From Xiphophorus maculatus (taxonomy: Eukaryota > Chordata > Actinopteri > Cyprinodontiformes > Poeciliidae): DNA of 64,000 nucleotides. The stretch spans positions 2,770,501 through 2,834,500 of the forward strand of contig NC_036444.1 of the NCBI RefSeq assembly GCF_002775205.1, given 5' to 3'. Positions 58,901 to 64,000 of this stretch are shown piece by piece; within the stretch, counting starts at the first letter, position 1, and each line of letters begins with the position of its first letter. The position numbers and the translations under genes were made by a program. The notes beneath the pieces were generated by a model. The model saw only the letters and a list, made by a program, of their open reading frames with translations. It ran no database searches and was not told the DNA's origin.

Positions 58901-61104
58901 GCATTCTGCAAGACAAGGACATGATTAACCGCATCACTCTGAGGATGGAGGTACCGCTCCACCCGAAAATGACTTGCATTACATAATCTATAATTTTACC
59001 AAACAGAAGAGAGACTGACTGCAGTAGATTTAATCTAAACTGGTGGATTAGAGAATAATTTTCATGGTTTATGGTTTCTGTGAATCAGGTGAGGGACTTT
59101 GATAAGTTCTCCAGACACACGGTGCTGGGAGAGGTCAGGGTTCCTTTGGGGAAGCTGAACATCTCTTTTCCTCTGGAGCTTCAAGAAGATCTGCAGATTC
59201 CACAGAAGGTAAAGTTAAAGCTGAGCAAGTTAAGCAAAAACTGTAACTCCTGTTTCACTAGGGAAGGAAATTATTTTTCTTTCTAAATATGGAAAGTATT
59301 TTTACAGCTTGATTTACTGAGAATGCAAACTGAGATTTAAATTTGTGGAAACATGATCACTTCAGAGTAGAGCGGAGTGGTCAAAGTAGAGCCAGTAAAA
59401 AAAGCCATATTATTTTTAATAGAACTGCAATGATGTTTTGAAATGTTTTCAGCAAACTAATGATTATTGTACTACAATAGTCATTAGTTTGCTAATATCT
59501 TACTTTAATAAACCACGAATAATCTATTAATCCTAAACAAATTGGCATATTCTGCAGATGCCTTTGATCTTATTAATACATTAAATAAGCATTTAATTCA
59601 GTTACTTTTTTGGATACGAATATAAAAATCTTGTTGCCTATAATGCAATGACAGTATTCGTTTAGTGAACGCTTGATCATTTGTAGCACAGGATGCATCT
59701 GGAGCTTAAAAAAAAGCTAGAAAAAATACTTTTTACTAATCTGTTTATTTTTCTAATTAGTAATTAGACACCAAAAGATACTTAATATGAGATTATTTTT
59801 GCAGAATTTTATAATAAAACCGCTTGAGGAGTTCTGGGCAGAACATATTTACAGACAAAGAAGATTTTTCATCTTAAATGCAAATTGTTTATATTTTTTA
59901 ATAGTTTTGGCTTAATTACTGCTTTGAGTGTGTTGTTATTCCAGTGAATTAACATTTTTAGAGTCTGTATACTCCAGCTAATGATTAATGGATTACTAAG
60001 TTAGTTGACTGTTGTTTCAAAAATGGATTAATCACAATTAGTTTGATCAATCGTTGCAGCTCTAATGTTTATATTGCAATGCAACCTCTTTATTTAAATA
60101 ATCATCTGGAGCAGTTTCCTGCTGTTTGAGTCGATCCGTGTTCACCTCGTCCTGCAGGGACCGTGATGAAACTCCACAGGATGGAGCTACACTCAGATAT
60201 GTAAACATGAGAACAATCATTTTTATTGAGCTGCCTTTCCATCATAAATGTGCGCAAATCTTTGTTGATATTCTACTAATGTCAAAAAAACACAATTTTG
60301 CAACTACAGTGTTTCCATCAAATAAGAAATTAAATTAAAGTCACATGGGAATAAGGTTAGTCCCATAATAAGTTACTAAAAATCATGGCAGCGTTGGAAG
60401 TAAACAGCTTCATGAAATAATATTCATAATTCAGCCAATCAGAGAAGATGTTGGCCTCTTATTCTAGCATTGGAGTGACAAGCTCCGCCTTCCTGGGAGC
60501 AGCATTATTGTTTAATTTATTTTATTTTTGTTGCATGTTTTGGACTTCTGGATACATAAATTTTTCTTATGAATAAAGTATTTATCTATATTTATGTCTC
60601 TCTGTGTACAGGATTTGGTTGGAGAAGTGCTGCTGACGTTAAAGTATCTTCCGACCTCTCAGAGGCTGGAGGTCGGCCTGTTGAAGGTCAGAACAGCCAT
60701 CGCTGAGCCGTCCTCTGATGCAGGTGATTCCTAAACCTAAATCCAAACATAAAAATTTCACACATCTCCACATTGACTCACTTTATTTTCACTCAGTCAT
60801 GTATGCCAGGATCAGCATTCAGTGCAACCAGAGCAAGCTGAGGTACCAGAAGACCTCTGCTGTCCCCCGCTGCCCAATCACCGTCTTCAATGAGGTCCTC
60901 ATGTTCTCCCTGCCAGACGTCCCAGTGGAGCAGTGTAAAATCTCAGTCTCGGTGTATGAGATGCAGTCGACTGGGAGGTCTAACAAGTGTCTGCTGGGAC
61001 AGCTGAGTGTGGGGAAGGACAGGAGCTCAGAGGACGAGCACTGGACCTTGATGGTGCGCTCGGTGCGGCAGCCTGTAGCAAAGTGGCATGGCCTGCTGCT
61101 TTAA
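52917..61104 (+). CDS. Synaptotagmin-family protein: one TM segment, two C2 domains (complete model)
   Basis: Exons: 52917-52959, 54322-54552, 54658-54731, 55663-55836, 56401-56517, 57516-57692, 58801-58950, 59089-59208, 60612-60723, 60797-61104. They sum to 1,506 nt, in frame, 501 aa. A short N-terminus leads to a membrane segment at about 55-73 (YCILGISILLLLVALAILFW) followed by an Arg/Cys-containing stop. A linker of about 140 residues precedes C2A (about 214-362, HGSLRFSVYYDQLQAFLVV, FDKFSRHTVLGEVRVPL) and C2B (about 363-501, GEVLLTLKYLPTSQRLEVGL, FNEVLMFSLP, ending KWHGLLL). The family tethers to vesicle or plasma membrane and acts in fusion and trafficking. Several usual Ca2+-binding acidic positions look absent, suggesting a Ca2+-independent member. 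The ATG at 52917 has A at -3, G at +4 and joins in phase; 54342 is an alternative start. Exon 55663-55836 is the least certain. The paralogue number is not settled. Confidence 0.82.
52960..54321 (+). other. Intron 1 of the synaptotagmin-like gene
   Basis: Donor GTGAGA at 52960, acceptor TTGTATTGCAG ending at 54321. AT-rich, nothing else recognised. Confidence 0.6.
54732..57515 (+). other. Introns 3-5 region of the synaptotagmin-like gene
   Basis: Holds linker exons 55663-55836 and 56401-56517. The intervening DNA is AT-rich. A short LINE-tail-like segment (TCCTTTATTAATCCAACATA then GGGAAAATTCCCTTGTTTC, about 55024-55075) is present. Confidence 0.55.
57835..58692. mobile_element. Non-autonomous DNA transposon with about 130-bp terminal inverted repeats
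   Basis: The left arm (AAGGTGTTTTTCATACCTGA, TAGTCCG, AAATTGCAACATTTGTTCC, TTTCACACTGCACTGTCA) is repeated inverted at the right end (TGACAGTGCAGTGTGAAAGA, GCAACAAATGTTGCAATTTT, CTATCAGGTGTGAAAACACC). A second inner pair, TTCACATATGCATT/AATGCATATGTGAA, lies near 58208 and 58265. No transposase. Inserted in the intron between the two C2A exons; target duplication not resolved. Confidence 0.85.
59420..60066. mobile_element. GGGCTGCAA-type repeat family copy (opposite orientation)
   Basis: Begins AGAACTGCAATGATGTTTTG and ends TTGATCAATCGTTGCAGCTCTAA. Inside are ATTAGTAATTAGACACC, TTGAGGAGTTCTGG and GTAAATATGTTCT-related blocks that match 46.72-47.28 kb in reverse. Non-coding, in the intron before the C2B exons. 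Confidence 0.65.
60103..60503 (+). repeat. 401-bp duplication, intronic copy
   Basis: Matches 61120-61520 base for base at a constant offset of 1,017, with two substitutions seen (A/G at 60274 and T/C at 60354 or very near). It includes sequence starting 16 nt after the stop codon of the synaptotagmin-like gene plus a truncated copy (from 60229) of the GTGTTTCC-end element. Confidence 0.95.
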
Positions 61105-61119
61105 GCTGCAGCCCAGAAA

Positions 61120-61520
61120 CATCTGGAGCAGTTTCCTGCTGTTTGAGTCGATCCGTGTTCACCTCGTCCTGCAGGGACCGTGATGAAACTCCACAGGATG
61201 GAGCTACACTCAGATATGTAAACATGAGAACAATCATTTTTATTGAGCTGCCTTTCCATCATAAATGTGCGCAAATCTTTGTTGATATTCTGCTAATGTC
61301 AAAAAAACACAATTTTGCAACTACAGTGTTTCCATCAAATAAGAAATTAAATTAAAGTCACATGGGAATAAGGCTAGTCCCATAATAAGTTACTAAAAAT
61401 CATGGCAGCGTTGGAAGTAAACAGCTTCATGAAATAATATTCATAATTCAGCCAATCAGAGAAGATGTTGGCCTCTTATTCTAGCATTGGAGTGACAAGC
61501 TCCGCCTTCCTGGGAGCAGC
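61120..61520 (+). repeat. 401-bp duplication, 3' UTR copy
   Basis: Partner of 60103-60503 (two differences). It begins 16 nt after the stop codon and ends inside the transposon-like element at GGGAGCAGC. Here the element continues to its right end, so this is probably the source copy. Confidence 0.95.
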
Positions 61521-61932
61521 TACGTATGCGATGTTTTGGGGAAATAATAGTTTACAGAAGAGCGATGGATTCAACATGTTGAAATGACACAACTTTCTTT
61601 GAACTGCGATGCCGTGAGAGCTCTGGTGGAGCCAGCTGCACATTATCCAAAAAACCCCATTATCCTCCTGCTACTTCCTGTCGTCTCCTTCTTTGTGGTT
61701 TTGCCAGTAGTAACATCCACCTGCTGATCATGTGTCTCGTTTGATGTGAAAAAAGTGTTTCCATTGCAGTTTTGTGAAATGTTTCTATTTCGATTCGACT
61801 GAAAACTCACCTCATCCTCTCACAGCTTTTTATAGAAAAAATTGAGTTGTTTGAAATTGGCGTGTTTCCATCAAGCAAATGTATTTTTGTTCTTTCAATT
61901 TGTGCAATTTTATGGTTAATGGAACCACAACT
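61246..61932. mobile_element. GTGTTTCC-end element family, copy D2 (longest)
   Basis: Left AGCTGCCTTTCCATCATAAA with TGTGCGCAAATCTTTG; right AATTTTATGGTTAATGGAAC then CACAACTG, whose reverse complement CAGTTGTGGTTCCATTAACC matches the left ends of the family. Shares CTACTTCCTGTCGTC, CAGTAGTAACATCC and GTTTCCATTGCAG with copies A-C. No ORF. Confidence 0.75.
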
Positions 61933-62184
61933 GTCTTAGTGCTATCTGAAAATCTACTTCTACTAAAACCTCTGAAAAATATCTTACTACTTTTTACATT
62001 TGACAAATTAGCAAATGTGGAAATTTAAAAAACATTAAATGTTTTTTAAAGTTATTTTTTATTTTCCCTAAAATTAAATGTTTCAATTCTATTAATTAAT
62101 GCATTACCTGTCTGCTACCTGGTACCTTTATAACTACTAAAACATGTTTATTTAGAGTATCCTAATGTTTGTATGCAACAAAAC

Positions 62185-62190
62185 AATAAA
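62185..62190 (+). terminator. Candidate polyadenylation signal AATAAA
   Basis: First clear AATAAA downstream of the synaptotagmin-like stop codon. Assignment inferred. Confidence 0.4.
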
Positions 62191-63048
62191 AATGATCCTG
62201 ATGACTCGGCATTCAATTAACCAAAACTTTTTGGATTCAGTTAGTTACTTTTCTCCAGTTTGATGTGAGAGCCAGGCTCTGTCCTTATGAGTGATCTCTG
62301 CTGCCACCTGCTGTTTTGTTTATTAAAAATACTTTTCAAGTAGGAACTGTATGCTAACCTGCTAAACATTGACAAGTTCATTGTACGGTTGTATAGCTTC
62401 CCTTTAGTGGAATAAAAATACCAACTAATACAAGTATCAAGTAATATATTGTTAATGACATCATAATACAAATCTGTCCTGTCAAAGACCAATAAACTTA
62501 ATGTTTTTATACAGACCACAACACTTGAAATCGAAGATATTTTTTAATATCCAAAGTAAAACACAACAACCAAAAACATTAAAATGGAGAAAACCACAAT
62601 TTACAACCAACACAGTAAATTAATTGGATTATGAAGTTTCTGTAAACAAAATAGGCCTTCAAAACATATTAGTCACCAGAATGGAGATTATCAAGCTCAT
62701 TTCAATTTATGATTGATTAATTTCTTATTTTGACAGGCTGTATTTATGTCCCACTGCATAGTCAAATAAGTTGGAAAAGGGCTTGCCATACAGTTCAGTG
62801 TTAGAGGAGGAGGTGACTGGTTTGATTCTCGGCTGCATCTCTTCCGCTTAACTAATAAATAAAAGCATCTAGGTCCACAAAAAACCTTTAAAAACAATTT
62901 GGGAAAGTTCAGATTTTTTGTATGCCATATTTGGCACATTAATTACTTTATCAAGTCATTTATTTATTTCTATATTACCAATATTGGCAGCATCGTTCCT
63001 CCATAGAATCCGTCTTCCACAGCTTTAATGATTAACTTGACTTTTTAT
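62191..63048. other. Downstream AT-rich sequence
   Basis: Includes a diverged repeat segment (about 62530-62735) related to 3940-4352 and a TGGTTTGATTCTCGGCTGCA stretch near 62818 resembling a tRNA B box, possibly an old SINE fragment. No exon recognised. Confidence 0.45.
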
Positions 63049-63483
63049 TCACTCACTCTCCCTGCTGGACACGTAATGACACAAAATACAAGTAAAATCA
63101 TTATTCAAAAATTCAATGTAGAAAGAAAGAAGCTTATCCACCGCCGATAAGATCTGAGCTGCGTCTTCAGGAACCACCACAGAACCATTAGAACCCTGGC
63201 CCAGACTGGGTTCAAGTCCAGAACCACCCAGCTGGATCAGAGCAGCTGGAGCATAAAGAGTATATCCCACTCCAGACCTTTTATGCCCCTTATGCCTCCT
63301 TAAAACCCACAGATAGACGTTTAAGTTCTGCCCCGGTAAAGAAACGAAACCAAAAATGATGCCATCCTCAGCCTTTGCGTGGTTTCGTTTTCCAAAAACG
63401 TAGAGCCCGACTGCAGCGAAGAGCGGTCTGCGACACGAGCCGGCGGTAAGTCGTTTTCTCCCGATTCCCACTTTTATTCCCAT
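63049..63483 (-). CDS. Unrecognised 144-codon ORF in CpG-richer DNA
   Basis: An open frame from an ATG at 63483 to a stop at 63049-63051. The product is basic at the N-terminus (IGRKRLTAGSCRRP), then glycine/leucine-rich, and I cannot match it to a family. It may be an isolated ORF, part of a first exon, or chance. On the plus strand the same patch has a strong splice donor, CGGCG|GTAAGT (63445-63450), so the patch could equally be the 5' UTR/promoter of a plus-strand gene lying to the right. No function is proposed. Confidence 0.2.
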   Translation of the reverse strand: MGIKVGIGRKRLTAGSCRRPLFAAVGLYVFGKRNHAKAEDGIIFGFVSLPGQNLNVYLWVLRRHKGHKRSGVGYTLYAPAALIQLGGSGLEPSLGQGSNGSVVVPEDAAQILSAVDKLLSFYIEFLNNDFTCILCHYVSSRESE

Positions 63484-63800
63484 AGGTGAAATGTGGAGAA
63501 GCAGCTTCAGTCCGAGGCAGTTTGAGCCCGAGCTGCTTCAATGGGCTGCTTGGAGATGACGCAGAACTTTGCTGATCTTTACCTCAGTCGACCTCGGCTG
63601 TGAGTTATTTCAGGACACGGACAAAAGCCATGTTGAATCTGCATGTGTCCCTGAAGAGATCCGACCGGCTCAATTAAAACTCCCTGGTTTATATGTCTTA
63701 AGAGACAAACACAAGTATTTCTAATTGATATTAGAGCGTTTTACGTGAGCTACATGCATTAATACGCATGACGCAGCGCGCAAACCCGCCGCACCCCCAT
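63340..63800. promoter_or_regulatory. CpG-richer patch near the right edge
   Basis: CpG density rises here (CACGAGCCGGCGG, GACGCAGCGCGCAAACCCGCCG) against an AT-rich background, as at the slc7a5, ca5a and uba2 5' ends. It may be the promoter of an unseen neighbour. Inferred from composition only. Confidence 0.35.
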
Positions 63801-64000
63801 AAATATAATCAACCGAATTTAATTAGCATAAACTGTTAATGACCACAATACCAAACCGAGTTTTACTATAAATCAGCAATAAAAACGAAACAAAAAACAG
63901 ACCCAAAAACTTCCTGACTGCAGATTAATTTTACTATTGCAAACAAAGATATGGATCACGTGGTCTGCTTCCTGTTTCTTCATTAGGACGGATAATTTAG

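Larger units (their letters stand above)
61105..62190 (+). other. 3' UTR region of the synaptotagmin-like gene
   Basis: Follows the TAA at 61102-61104. It contains the second copy of the 401-bp duplication (61120-61520) and a full GTGTTTCC-end element (61246-61932). The first clear AATAAA is at 62185-62190, so the 3' UTR may be about 1.1 kb and partly transposon-derived. Confidence 0.5.

Noticed and set aside
60126-61355. Two identical ORFs (60126-60338 and within 60987-61355) as a conserved protein
   Set aside because: The identity comes from the recent 401-bp DNA duplication, so it is no evidence of coding.
1-64000. tRNA or rRNA genes, CRISPR arrays, prokaryotic operons
   Set aside because: None seen by eye. 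The only tRNA-like segments are SINE heads or fragments (about 8.86 and 62.82 kb), and the region is plainly intron-containing vertebrate DNA.

Overview
The window is vertebrate nuclear DNA, almost certainly from a teleost fish. It is AT-rich, its genes are split by GT-AG introns, and the intergenic and intronic space is packed with hAT-like, Tc1-like, SINE and L2/CR1-type LINE remnants of the kinds found in fish genomes. There is no bacterial, phage, plasmid or CRISPR content. The species cannot be named from the sequence.

Four protein-coding genes can be rebuilt exon by exon. From left to right they are: (1) the first two coding exons of slc7a5 (LAT1 amino-acid transporter light chain) on the minus strand, running off the left edge; (2) a complete seven-exon ca5a (mitochondrial carbonic anhydrase V) on the minus strand, 306 aa; (3) a complete 17-exon uba2 (SUMO-activating enzyme subunit 2) on the minus strand, 650 aa; (4) a plus-strand synaptotagmin-family gene (one transmembrane segment, two C2 domains), about 501 aa over ten coding exons. 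All splice junctions keep frame, which is the main support for the models. A 144-codon minus-strand ORF near the right edge lies in a CpG-richer patch and is unrecognised.

Layout: 1-6.8 kb slc7a5 5' end; 6.8-21.0 kb repeat-rich intergenic; 21.0-33.9 kb ca5a, with an L2/CR1-like LINE and three hAT-type insertions in its 6.2-kb first intron; 34-38.1 kb intergenic; 38.1-49.4 kb uba2; 49.4-52.9 kb intergenic, mostly one 1,300-bp hAT-type element with perfect 8-bp target-site duplication just upstream of uba2; 52.9-61.1 kb the synaptotagmin-like gene; 61.1-64 kb its 3' UTR and downstream DNA.

The genes have unrelated jobs (amino-acid exchange at the plasma membrane, mitochondrial bicarbonate supply, SUMO activation, membrane trafficking) and form a syntenic block rather than a pathway. 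slc7a5 and ca5a are also neighbours in human (16q24). I found no new multi-gene system. The most unusual observations are a 401-bp, two-mismatch duplication that places the 3' UTR start of the synaptotagmin-like gene inside its own intron, a small family of elements sharing GTGTTTCC-type termini, and several perfect hairpins.
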